The position numbers were made by a program, and so were the translations under genes. A stretch of DNA of 64,000 nt from Earliella scabrosa (lineage: Eukaryota > Basidiomycota > Agaricomycetes > Polyporales > Polyporaceae), in NCBI GenBank assembly GCA_022605405.1, contig JABYQQ010000024.1, forward strand, positions 434,001-498,000, given 5' to 3'. The notes beneath the pieces are model-generated. The model did not search any database and was not told where the DNA came from. It saw only the letters and a list, made by a program, of their open reading frames with translations. Shown piece after piece: positions 29,618-39,392 of this stretch. The first letter of the stretch is position 1; each line of letters opens with the position of its first letter.

Positions 29618-29832
29618 CGATGTCTGTAGTAAGACAGGAGAGTATTGAGGGGATATTTCCTATAGCAAAAGCTCGAGAGGCAAAGGTGAGAGGAATGAGC
29701 TGAGAATGGAGACAGAAGCATGGCTGCTGCATGAGGCACTCACGTGTTGCGGAATCGATTGCAGTGGGGTCGATGTTCAAGCTTTCGCTCTCTGTGCTCT
29801 CATCATTTCTGCAACTTCTGATCTTGAACGCT

Positions 29833-30802
29833 ATGGCTCCTGTGGGGTTTCTCAATATTAACAAACACCTCACCTGGTACCTGTCAGAGGGGGTGATTAT
29901 CGTGAGTTCTACCTTCAGGTCATAGTATTGGACAGAGCGGAAGAACTGAACGCATATTGTCCTAAGGTCTTAGACGATGGAACAGCATATCGTTTGCCAA
30001 CCTCTATGCTCAAACTGGATTCAGGATGCTTTCAGGGCTGCTTGTCCATCCCCGGTGATGGCAAGGAGGGCCTCAGCGATGACAATCCCATTCGTCTTCC
30101 CAATATCTCATCAGAACACTTTGATATATTGCTGAACTTCCAATTCCGACAGTAAGTCTCAGATATCTGCTTGCAGTACTGATGGTGATACTTACTTGCT
30201 TTAGCATCGTTCCTACCACACCAGAGGAGCTCATGGTTCTGTTAAAGATGGGTCACTTCTTCCAGTACGACACTGCCCAGTCATACGCACAAGGTCGATT
30301 GGAGTCCATGGAGTCCTTTCCTTCCGTTCAGAAGTTCATCCTCGGCATGAACTGTCATATCCATCCCTGGGTATGTGATGGCTTTAGGAAGCTCGTGGCC
30401 GTTCCCGAGACTTTCTTCAGTCCAGAAGAGGGCGCTCAGATGGGTGTCGTTCCGATGCACACAGTTCTCACCACCATCATTCGTGTTTGGAAATTGCGCC
30501 GTACCACTGCCCTTTCCGTGCCCCCTGTTCAGCATGCTAAGGCTTGTCGCGGCAACTTTGTTTGCGACTCAGCATGGTCTAGGGAGTGGCAGAAGGTTGT
30601 AGGACATCTTATGCATCCGAAGAGATGTCTCCCCATGGTGACTATCTTACAGCAGCTGATGGACGCGGCAGACATCTTTGAGATGCACCGCGAGTGTAAG
30701 AAGCGCACCTTGGATCATATTTATGGGCAGAAATGGTTGCATTCGGAGGAGAAACTCGTCGCAGAGCAGCTTGATGGATTGCTTAGATGGCTCAATATGT
30801 GA
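29833..30802 (+). CDS. Element gene 3: BTB/POZ domain protein
   Basis: Three exons (29833-29901, 29967-30151, 30205-30802) join in frame to 283 residues. The N-terminal part (HLTWYLSEGVII, then VLDDGTAYRLPTSMLK, DSGCFQGCLS, HFDILLNFQFRH) is a BTB fold as seen in the large mushroom BTB family. The region after it (PEELMVLLKMGHFFQYDTAQ) is the usual helical extension. BTB domains mediate dimerisation and often link to Cullin-3 ubiquitin ligases. It is the only left-half element gene on the plus strand, so it may be cargo or a later insertion. The start at 29833 was chosen because it gives the normal spacing to the BTB core; an upstream ATG at 29731 is possible. Confidence 0.75.
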
Positions 30803-30882
30803 TTCTCTGTATCAATTTCAGCTTTGGTATAGAGTTGTATACTACGAAGTATGTTCATGTAACAGAAGTACAAACGTATCAA

Positions 30883-32430
30883 TCAGTTGGCTGACTTGGA
30901 GTTACGGAATACAGCAAGTTCCTCCTCAGTGGGCTGAATGTTCCCACCAGGCCACTTCTCCCATTTGAGCTCGTCATCCAGATAGAACGAGCCCTGCCAC
31001 CCATTACGATCTTTCTCCCAGTCAACTGCATGTCGATCAGTGTGACATACCAGAGACGCGCGTTGACCGGTGTAGGGTCTGTTGAAGTGCGTAATCTGAT
31101 GGGATGGGAAGATGACGAAGTCACCAGAGCGAAGCAGGATGACGAGTCCTGGCTCATATAGACACAATTCGCCGCCAGCGAACTTGCCTATAGCCATGAC
31201 CAGACAACCTCCGAGATCCAAACCGTCACGATGAACCTTGGTGTACGAGTTGAGATTGATGACGAAGCCAGAGAATGGGTACGCTGGAGCGCGATCATTG
31301 CCCGGTGTAAGTCGCGCTAGGGCACTGATGGTGACAGTCAGTTCAGGGAAGCGATCCTCCATCTATGATGCTAGATCAGCCAGAGAATCTTATCAAAACG
31401 AAATGCACGTACCCGGTTCTGTATCCACTCAAAGACCTCATCCAAAGCGACACACAGATTGTTATACTCGCGCTGGTGGATCCTGCACTCCTTCGTGAGG
31501 TATGGGGGACCTCCCTGAGTATCATTTGATCTGGTGGTGTTTGCACGACGGAGATAGAGAGGATGAACATCAGGAGGTGCATCATGTCCCTGTGGCGATA
31601 GTCAATATTGTTCTGGAGCTCTAGTCATAAGATACGAACCTTTGTGGAGTATCTAGAGTAGTATGAGAAGTGCAAACCTGCGAACTGGGGTGGAGCACCA
31701 TTCTCTTTGATGTCCTCAAGAAGTTCCCTCTCTGCTGTTGCCCCAAGAGCCATTTCAAGATTTCGAAGCAGAGATTCTCGAAGTTGCTGAGGCATGTCGC
31801 AGGCAAGATATAGCAAATTGCTGCCGTCCTTTGCCTGGAAATGCAACTCATGCCTATCGTCCACTATGTCAGAGCTTCATTCAATCAGCTGCACATGGAC
31901 GTACCCATCATATTTTGCAGCGTCAATCATAACATACTGATCTGCCTCTTTCACTCCACTGTCCTTGTCGAACAATATGTTCTGACCTGGCAGCTCAGAT
32001 CCGCTCTCATCATAGCGTCTCTGCAACTGTAAAGAAGAGTCAGATAATCACATAGATCAAACGAGTTCAAGTAACTCACTCGAGCTTTCAGATCGTCAAT
32101 GTTCTTAGGCTCATAAGCCAACGCTGCACACGCCCTCTGCTGGTAAGACCACTGGTCACGACCCTCTTGGGTGGGAGGATAGGGGGCTCGTAGATTGTCC
32201 TTGTGCTTGGGGTCGTAGTCGGTAGGGATGCATATGTAGGTGGAGCCAGAAGAGGTGGACGACTCGACATGAGACGAAAAGGATTCACCATCTCCATGAT
32301 CATGTTCATCGTCTGAGTCGGACAGAGGTGACTCATACTCACTCCCTGTCTCGCTGTCCATCGCGCTGAGATAGGAGGGTGTATACGTGCCCAGAACTCG
32401 TTGCTGAATGTAGTCAAAGGAGGGAGGCAT
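30883..32430 (-). CDS. Element gene 4: TET/JBP-family 2-oxoglutarate/Fe(II) dioxygenase
   Basis: Exons run from about 32430 to a stop at 30883. The N-terminus is acidic and disordered. A conserved block follows (GHDAPPDVHPLYLRR, GGPPYLT, LTPGNDRAPAYPFSGFVINL). The double-stranded beta-helix core has KVHRDGLDLGG (HxD iron ligands), GGELCLYEPGLVILLRSGDF, SHQITHFN (distal His) and GQRASLVCHTDR (Arg for 2-oxoglutarate). This matches the fungal TET/JBP group, whose relatives oxidise 5-methylcytosine or thymine in DNA. All expected metal and co-substrate residues are present, so it could be active. Introns are GT-AG and in frame. An alternative start at 32541 lies almost against the stop of the neighbouring gene at 32545. 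It could alter methylation of the element or its host; that is inference. Confidence 0.82.
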
Positions 32431-32544
32431 AGTTTCAGATGGATTGAAGGACGTAGCGCTGGAGGGAAAGGGCACGAAGAAGGAAGACCAGACATCCCAC
32501 TTGCGAGGTACAAGCTTGAAGTCTCTATAGAGGATAGTCATCAG

Positions 32545-34355
32545 TTACCATTGACTGGTGATATAGAGATGAAGATCGTACAGCTGGTTGATAGCACAGA
32601 AGAGGCGATCTGATGTGACCAGATCGGTACAATTGATTTGACGCGGCAGCTCATATCGTTCCAGCAGCCTAGTACTGAAGAGAGTAGACATGCACATTGG
32701 GGCTTCCCGTGCAAGCAACTGCAGCAAGGGCAGTAATCGATGCTGAATGGTCAGACCCATCTTGCTCGCTATAGAGGATAAAGAGCATGAGCTAGATGAA
32801 AAAGCAAGTTTGAGAAACAACGTGCCATCTGGAAGACGTATGTTGTGTGCAATAATTCTGGTCTGTTCCCAGAGCAGACCTCCAAAATCACTACCCAAAC
32901 CGCGATAGGCTATCACCATTAAAAGATAGATAGAGCCTGTTCAAAAGCACCAGTCAGTAATTGGCACTTAGATGAACTGATGTGAGAGACTTGCCTGCTG
33001 CAGCCAAGGCAGCGTACCTCTGTCCATTTGTGATCCATGACTGGAAGGTGCGAAGACTGGGATGATTGTCCTGATCCGCTATGAGGGCTCTGTAGACTTC
33101 GGTGTGGTACTTCCAGCCGCGCTCCTTCTTGATGCTGCAGATACGATGTCTCAAGGTGATGCTGATGTGAGAGTGCTCAGACGACATACCTATCAACCTT
33201 GATCACCAGCTGAACCTGGCTCAGCATCTTGGTGAACTCTGCAGCGTGGGCGTGATGATGCGATCGTTCGCATCTGGCCAAAAGTGAGGAAAGATTGTCC
33301 ATAGCAAAGGCGTGTCGTCCTTCCTCCCATGGCGCATTGCTTCCTAGTGCTTTCATGTACTTCACCCAATTCTGGCACTGACGATTGTTGAGACTGCCCT
33401 CAGTTCCCTCACATAGGAGAAGAACTAGTTCTTGAGCACGCTGGCTAGTGGGGTTGGGTTTACTGGTGTCTATGATGTAGGAGTGGTGTAACTTCGCAGC
33501 CTCCACTTGCTCTTGCTCTGCACGTTGCTGCTGCATGCGGGGTTCCCAGACCTCGGAGTTCCTCTCAAAGAAGAACTGACGTGAGCCCTGGATGGTACCA
33601 CGACGACAGTCTGGATTCCAGTTATGATTGGCGGGGTATACTGGTTGAGCAAGGGGTTCTGGAGCTGGAGCTTCGGAAGGAGGAAGAGAGAGAGGAGCAG
33701 AGGCAACTGGAGGTGGCCCCGTCGATAGCTTGTGACCGTGACCTCCACCACGACCGCGGCGTTGACTTCGGCCTCGACCCCGCCCCCGAGAGACTTGGAC
33801 AGCAGCAGCAGGGAGGGCAGAGGTGAGAGCAAACGTGTGTTGCATTGCAGACTGCACTACAGCCGCTGGAGGTTTGGACAAGAAAGACGTAGACTCCGTG
33901 TGAGAGGATACAGGAGAGATCATTCTAGAGGACTTGATTGCTTTGTGGGAAGTGGCTACTGGGGATGTTGATGTGGGAGTACGAACTATAGCGGGTGAGG
34001 AAGGCGGAGTTGGAGATCGTGACTGAATGGGAGAGGAAGACGGCAAGACAGATGGGGATGGGATCATGGGTGATGAGGGAACAACAGTGGGTGACGAGGG
34101 AATAGTGATAGGAGACGATGGTACAACAGAGGCAGAGAGAGATGAACGGTGTTGGGAATATGGAGAACATGAAGCACCCAAGGGGTCAGGTATGGACAAT
34201 GACGTGGGTAGAGAGACGAGAGGGGATGAGGGCCCATGTTCAAGTCGACGAATTGCACTTGCAAGCAGTGAGCTAGGAGAGACGACAGACCTCAGCACTC
34301 CCAGCATCTCCTCCACCTCCTCGCCAGTGAGCTGGTAATAGGACGTGTCTGACAT
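32545..34355 (-). CDS. Element gene 5: large protein of unknown function with RG-rich middle
   Basis: The start at 34355 (MSDTSYYQLTGEEVEEML) is followed by about 150 residues of Ser/Pro low complexity, then an RGRGRGRSQRRGRGGG basic patch. After that come a folded-looking part (QFFFERNSEVWEPRMQQQR, LNNRQCQNWVKYMKALGS) and a C-terminal part (KKERGWKYHTEVYRALIAD, GLLWEQTRIIAHNIRLPD, IQHRLLPLLQLLAREAP). Two of its later introns appear to begin with GC (GCAAGT and GCACGT) and end AG. I do not recognise the family. It is co-oriented and nearly contiguous with the TET/JBP gene, which suggests a shared role. The RG patch suggests nucleic-acid binding. Confidence 0.6.
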
Positions 34356-34695
34356 CTGGAGAAAGTATCAGCACATTCAAGTTGACATCCATCGTGAGAA
34401 GCAACTCACTGCGGTGGACAACAGGACAGCAAGTCGGCAGGAATACAGTGGTCAGAGTAAACAGAACAGATGAGAACGAGGGAGAGGGAGAGGGAGAGAG
34501 CAAGGGCAACGGCGGGCAGGGACTTCGTCTCATCGCCTCTGCCACACCCACAGCGCGTGGAGTATGGGTGCAGTGCCTCACCAAAAAGGAAGGGGGGAGC
34601 CGACATGTAATGAGATGGGACGTACACACAGCGCAGCCGCCCAGTGACGGCGCGCGCAGCGGAGAGCAGACACTTGAAGAGGTTGGCCATTCTGA

Positions 34696-35130
34696 GACGT
34701 GCGCAGCCGCCCAGCGCGCGACAGAAAAGGGAGACCTGGGCGCGCGCCACAGAGCCGACGCTTGACGGATTGGGACGTGCGCAGCCGCCCAGCGCACGAC
34801 AGAAAAGGGAGACCTGCGCGCGCGCGACGCACAGCCGATGCTTGACGGATTGGGACGTGCGCAGCCGCCCAGCGCGCGACGAAAAAGGGAGACCTGGGCG
34901 CACGCGCCGCAGAGCCGACGCTTGACGGATTGGGACGTGCGCAGCCGCCCAGCGCACGACAGAAAAGGGAGACCTGCGCGCGCGCGACGCACAGCCGACG
35001 CTTGACAGATTGGGACGTGCGCAGCCGCCCAGCGCGCGACGAAAAAGGGAGACCTGGGCGCACGCGCCGCAGAGCCGACGCTTGACGCATTGGGACGTGC
35101 GCAGCTGCCCAGCGAATGAGGAAAGGAGGG
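34696..35130. repeat. 80-bp GC-rich tandem repeat (minisatellite), about 5.4 units
   Basis: GACGTGCGCAGCCGCCCAGC recurs at 34696 (variant), 34774, 34854, 34934, 35014 and 35094, giving a 78-bp step and then 80-bp steps. Units alternate between a version with CTGCGCGCGCGCGACGCAC and one with CTGGGCGCACGCGCC, so the true period is 160 bp. The last unit is diverged. Long open frames across it come from the repeat and are not taken as genes. Confidence 0.9.
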
Positions 35131-35285
35131 AGACTTGCACGCAAGCAATGCGAAGGGAACGCTGAGTCAATCCGGACACGCGCGCCCGTGGACTGGAAAG
35201 GATTTGACAGTGAGGGAGCATTCAGGGCAACGTGCACCAAAGGGGACCCACCATGTACCCTAGCCACCCTCGCCCTGGTCGCAAG

Positions 35286-35560
35286 CTACCACTGCATACG
35301 CGGTTCCCCCACCAGATACCCGTCCTGGGCGTGCGAGTATGTCTTGTACAGCGCGTACTGGACGAACATGGACGCGTAGAAATCAGAGGTGAGCGAGTCT
35401 GTGCAGTGCACATATGCAATGGTGGGCTCTTACCTGCGGGAGGGGTGAAGACAAAGGAGAGGCCAAAGGGAGGTACGTCTTGCCAGACCAGTAACGCATA
35501 GAGAGCAGAGGTGCCGGTGAGCAGCTAGGACAGACCCAGCACCTGTGGACGTCGGAGTCT
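35286..35560 (-). pseudogene. Probable 3' fragment of an unidentified membrane-protein gene
   Basis: On the minus strand, a hydrophobic stretch (TGTSALYALLVWQDVP, then FGLSFVFTPPA) is followed by an apparent intron. The second piece reads SDFYASMFVQYALYKTYSHA and ends GEPRMQW with a stop at 35288-35286. The composition looks like a real protein C-terminus, but no 5' part or start was found. I interpret it as part of the captured host segment that also carries the BET pseudogene, with the two genes back to back. The family is not recognised. Confidence 0.35.
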
Positions 35561-35701
35561 GACAGGGAGGACGAACATCGAGGGTGAGAAACAGAGTGCA
35601 GCAAGCGCCGGCGGCGAGACTCACAAACGTCACGTGGACTCCTATAGGCGCAAATCGCAGACTCCATAGCTGCGTACAGCTCTCTCTGCGCAACATCGAC
35701 C

Positions 35702-38542
35702 GTGCCAGTGGGCACAGCGCCCATATCCTCCACGCACACCGTCTCTCCACTCCCAACTTCGCCACGACTGTACCTCCTCTCCCTTTCACACGCCGCCCGG
35801 CCGTATACGGTGCACGACGCGCTGTCCACAAACCTCAACGGCGTCCATCTCGACTCCGTCTCTGCCCCGGATTCCCCTGCCGTCGACTCTGTTGCCACTC
35901 CCGTCAACAACTCCGTCGTCCTCGACATCAAGATTGACGTCGACTACACCGGGGACAGTGACGTCCGCCACCAGGCCCCTCGCCGTCCAGCCTCCACTGC
36001 ACGCGGCTGAAGGGCCTGTGCGCACCACGCACGCCCTAGGGCAGCCTCCACCCGGTCCCAAACACCGTCTCGCGGAGCGCAAGCACGCGCTGGCGCGGCT
36101 GCGCGGCCATGTGCCAGAGGTCCTCGACGAGGAACTGTGTGCTGCCCCCCTCAAGGTCGAGAAGTTGGAGAACGCGTCGGTCATCCCTCAAATTAGTACC
36201 CCGTAGATCCCGGTACGTGTTCAATTAGTTCCTCCGCGTCGACGCGCGCTCAATACCCCGAAGACTCGCTTCCCATCGCGCCCCTTGACGGTACGTCCCC
36301 TCCGCCGCCGGGGGAGCTCCTGGAGGACGTCAAGATGGCCAAAGAAAACCCATCCGCTATCGGCGGGGACGTGGAGATGTCAGAATCAAGTGGCAAGGCG
36401 AACGGTCTCCCTAACGGACAAGTGCACGAGTTGCCCGTCGCCACCCCGGTCTCTCCCTCCCTACCGACAACTCTCTCGATGGGCCAACACCGTTTCTGCG
36501 TGTCGATGGTCCGTACAGTTGAAAGACGCGTCACCTTTCATCCAACCCGTCGATCCCATCGCTCTCGGCATTCCCCACTATCCGAGTATCATCAAGCGTC
36601 CAATGGATTTCTCCACCATCGAGCGCAAGCTCAACGCTTCCAACCCCTCCAAGCCCGATCCTAATCCTGCCAATCCCCGTTACCACACCGCCGAGCAGTT
36701 TGTCCAAGATGTTCGGCTGATCTTCACGAACTGCGTCACAGACTCACACTCAATGGCCCCGACCATCCCGTCACTCAGATGGGTAAGCGGGTCGAGGCCG
36801 TCTTCGACAAGCAGATCAAGCCGATGCCTCCCCCGGAAGAGGTGCGTTGAAAGTCCATCGATGTAGTACGCTGTTCTAACGTCCTGTAGCCGAAGGCTCC
36901 TGCACCTAAAAAGGTTGCGTCACCTCCGCCCCCACCTCCTGCACCGCCGAAGAAGCAAGTTCGACGTGCTTCGACCAACGTTCCGGTGATCCGCCGTAAC
37001 GACGAGTCCGCCGTTGCTGGTCGTCCAAAGCGCGAAATTCACCCACCTCCTCCGAAGGACCTGCCTTACGCAGAGGCGCCGCGCAAGCCCAGGAAGGCGA
37101 AGGCTCCGAAAAACGCAGCTATCGCAGAGCAGCTGAAGTTTTGCGAGAAGGTGTGGAAGGACTTGCATCAGAAGCAACATTACAGCATCGCGCATCCGTT
37201 CTACGAGCCCGTCGGTACGTCGCCATCTCTGCGATTTGTCATTATATGTGCTCATCAACCACAGATCCGCTCAGGATGGGTATCCCCGAGTATTCAAAGG
37301 TGGTCCAAGAAGCCCATGGACCTGTCGACGATGAAGAAGAAGTTGGACGCGGGTAAATACCCCACACCCGAGAAATCCCGCGACGACTTCAGGCTCATGA
37401 TCAAGAACTGCTTGCTGTTCAACCCTCCCGGCAATCCCATCCACGAGGCCGGCAAAGCACTTCAACTCCTCTTTGACGAGAAGTGGAAGAATATGCCGGT
37501 ACCCCGTTCCCACGATCCGAGCGAGGACGAGGATGACGAGGACGAGGACACGAGCGATGATGAGCGAGCGCGTGAGTGCACCCAGTCTAACCCACAAGAC
37601 TTGGCTAATTCGATTTTGCACAGGCATGGAGGGCATGATCGCGGACATGGAGAACCAGATCGCGAACATGAAGGCGTCGCTGAAGCGGAATGGGAAGGAC
37701 AAGCACCAGCCCAAGAAGGAGAAGGAGAAGCGTGAGAAGCTGACTCCGCCTGTCGCCTCCCCAGACAGCGCACACTCGCCTGCCCTCGCTCTCTCCTCAG
37801 GCTCGTGCTATCTATACTCCCGCCTCCGACGCTCGCCAGCGCAGCCTCTGCACGCTCTCCCCCACTCGACCTGTGACTGCGCCGTGTCGACGTCGAATGG
37901 CTGCACTGCTCCCGCCGTCGCCCGCTCGCCTGCGCTGTCCGCACGTCCATGCCCCGGGCTCGGACGCCCACCGCTGCTCGTCGAAGTCCGCGCCGAAGCA
38001 GTCGAAAGCTCCTCCTGCGCCCAAGGGGAAGAAGAGCAAGAAGCCTGTGACGGACGACGATGTCTTGACCTTCGAGCAGAAGAAGGACCTGGGCGACACC
38101 ATCAGCAAGCTCAATGGAGGGAAGCTGGAGAAGGTCATCCAGATCATTCATGAGGGCGTGCCCGAGATCCGCCAGGTGCGTACTTCCCCGTGTACTCGTT
38201 CGCGCATACTGACCCAATCCCGTACAGAGCATGAGGAGATCGAGCTCGAGATCGACCAGCTACCAGCAGCTGTCTTGACGAAGCTCTACAACTTCGTGAT
38301 CAGACCGCTGAAATCACCAGTCAAGCGACCTCGCACGGGCAAGGGCACTGGTATTCGTGGGCTGAAGCGGAAGAGCATGGACGAGGACGTCGAGACGAAG
38401 AAGATACGCGCGCTTAAGGAGGAGCTCAAGTCGTTCGAGCAGGGCGGCCGTACACACGAATGGCGCTGCGACGGCCTACATGAGCGAGCATTCCTCTGCA
38501 GAGTCCAGCTCAGATGAGAGCTCGGCGAGTGATTCGGAGTAG
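35702..38542 (+). pseudogene. BDF1: BET double-bromodomain gene (BDF1-like), decayed
   Basis: The order of a fungal BET protein is preserved. Bromodomain 1 spans about 36520-36840 (ASPFIQPVDPIALGIPHYPS, RPMDFSTIERKL, LNGPDHPVTQMGKRVEAVF). Bromodomain 2 spans about 37130-37500 (LHQKQHYSIAHPFYEPV, KKPMDLSTMKKKL). The ET domain lies at about 38055-38320 (LTFEQKKDLGDTI, IELEIDQLPAAVLTKLYNF), with an acidic tail ending SASDSE at 38542. Introns are retained, so it is a genomic rather than retro-copy. The frame is broken near 36515 (before LKDASPF), near 36740 (about 8 extra bases), at 37304 (one extra C before AAGAAGCCC) and near 38450. BET proteins read acetylated histones and are normally essential, so an intact copy should exist elsewhere. 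The 5' end is unclear. Confidence 0.75.
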
Positions 38543-38848
38543 GGTGCTGGCGTGTTTCTCTCTCGGACTACCGTCGTTGTAATCCTTTGTCTTCCGCCGC
38601 GTTAATCAACCTCCTTCGTGCTCGGTGACCTCGTTGGAAGGGTGTCTGTACTCCCCGCTGTCTCATCCGTCGTCGAGTTATACTCTTGTGATCATCATTG
38701 TACATGTCTAGAGTCTCAATGGAAGAGCACTATGATTTTCTGGTATTATCAAATACATGCTCGTGTGCGCAAAACAGAAAAATGTGTGTGCGCATGCCAG
38801 AAATGTGTGTGTGTGCAGTCGAATGGTGTGTGTGGCGGGGTCCATTAA
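38543..38848. other. BET pseudogene 3' flank and right subterminal repeats of the element
   Basis: This is non-coding sequence. The part from about 38750 to 38830 has repeated TGTGTGTGCG-type motifs, the inverted counterparts of the left subterminal motifs, leading into the right terminal repeat. Confidence 0.55.
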
Positions 38849-38934
38849 TGAGGCAGACTAATGACAGGTAAGTGTGGCAGTGCGACGAGTAAGTGTGTGA
38901 GCGCCGGAATAAATCGACAAACGGTCCACCATAG
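38849..38934 (-). repeat. Right terminal inverted repeat
   Basis: This is the reverse complement of 24789-24874 with about six differences. It ends CCATAG and is followed directly by CGGA (38935-38938), the candidate target duplication. See the left repeat for shared features. Confidence 0.8.
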
Positions 38935-38938
38935 CGGA

Positions 38939-39392
38939 CAGAGGCAGCCTTGACCAAAACGGGGTCGCGCCCACGCGGTTACGGGCGTCCTATGTGGGTG
39001 ATGGCTGTGCCATACGCCACTGCGGTAGGACGATCAGTTCGGAAACGGCTGGCATTTCTGTCACTCCACCAACTCAATGCGCCTCTCGCTCTCAACGTGT
39101 TCTCTGATACGCCCTGTAAGACGGCCTATGTCGAGAGGAGTCTGGGAGATTGTCTCCTGCGGAATGATGCGCGCCCACTCGCCGGCCTTTGGCAGACGCG
39201 TGAGTGTGAAATCGTCCGGAGTACGTCAGACCCGCTTCTGGCACCGATATCACCCTCGAAGGAGACGTCGTCGGCGCTGCTGTGCACACAATGCTTCGGC
39301 CACCACGTTCATCACCTATGACATATAATCCCGGTCACGACCCGCGCCAGCTCGCTTCCCTCCATCTTCTCTTCCTCCTCCTCTTCCTTCCA
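38939..39392. promoter_or_regulatory. Upstream region of P450 B2 with TATA box at 39324-39329
   Basis: It shares scattered blocks (GATGATGCGCGCCC, GTACGTCAG) with the B1 and B3 upstream regions. TATAAT lies 69 bases upstream of the B2 start. Unlike B1 and B3, no A-type P450 remains on its left; the mobile element begins instead. Confidence 0.5.

Larger units (their letters stand above)
24789..38934. mobile_element. 14.1-kb terminal-inverted-repeat element with integrase-type transposase, TET/JBP gene and captured host DNA
   Basis: The segment is bounded by about 86-bp inverted repeats starting CTATGG and is flanked by CGGA on both sides. It interrupts a P450 array. Inside, left to right: a zinc-motif protein gene (minus), an integrase-core gene (minus), a BTB gene (plus), a TET/JBP-type dioxygenase gene (minus), a large unknown gene (minus), an 80-bp minisatellite, and a segment with a BET bromodomain pseudogene. 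The left 10 kb is more AT-rich than the P450 genes outside. TET/JBP genes in basidiomycetes are known to travel with KDZ transposons, but no KDZ transposase is seen here. The plausible mobility enzyme is the integrase-core protein. That the whole 14 kb moved as one unit is inferred from the ends. Confidence 0.7.

Noticed and set aside
30883..34355. Reading the TET/JBP gene and element gene 5 as one long gene
   Set aside because: A stop at 32547-32545 follows a well-formed C-terminus, and the TET/JBP part has its own plausible starts at 32541 or 32430.
34273..35148. A 291-codon minus-strand open frame with repeated GRLRTSQSVKRRL-like blocks
   Set aside because: It is the translation of the 80-bp minisatellite. 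Because 80 is not a multiple of three, several frames stay open and give different repeat peptides.
24789..38934. Classifying the element as a KDZ transposon because of its TET/JBP gene
   Set aside because: No KDZ transposase or its cysteine-cluster domains were seen, and the transposase-like gene is of the integrase-core type.
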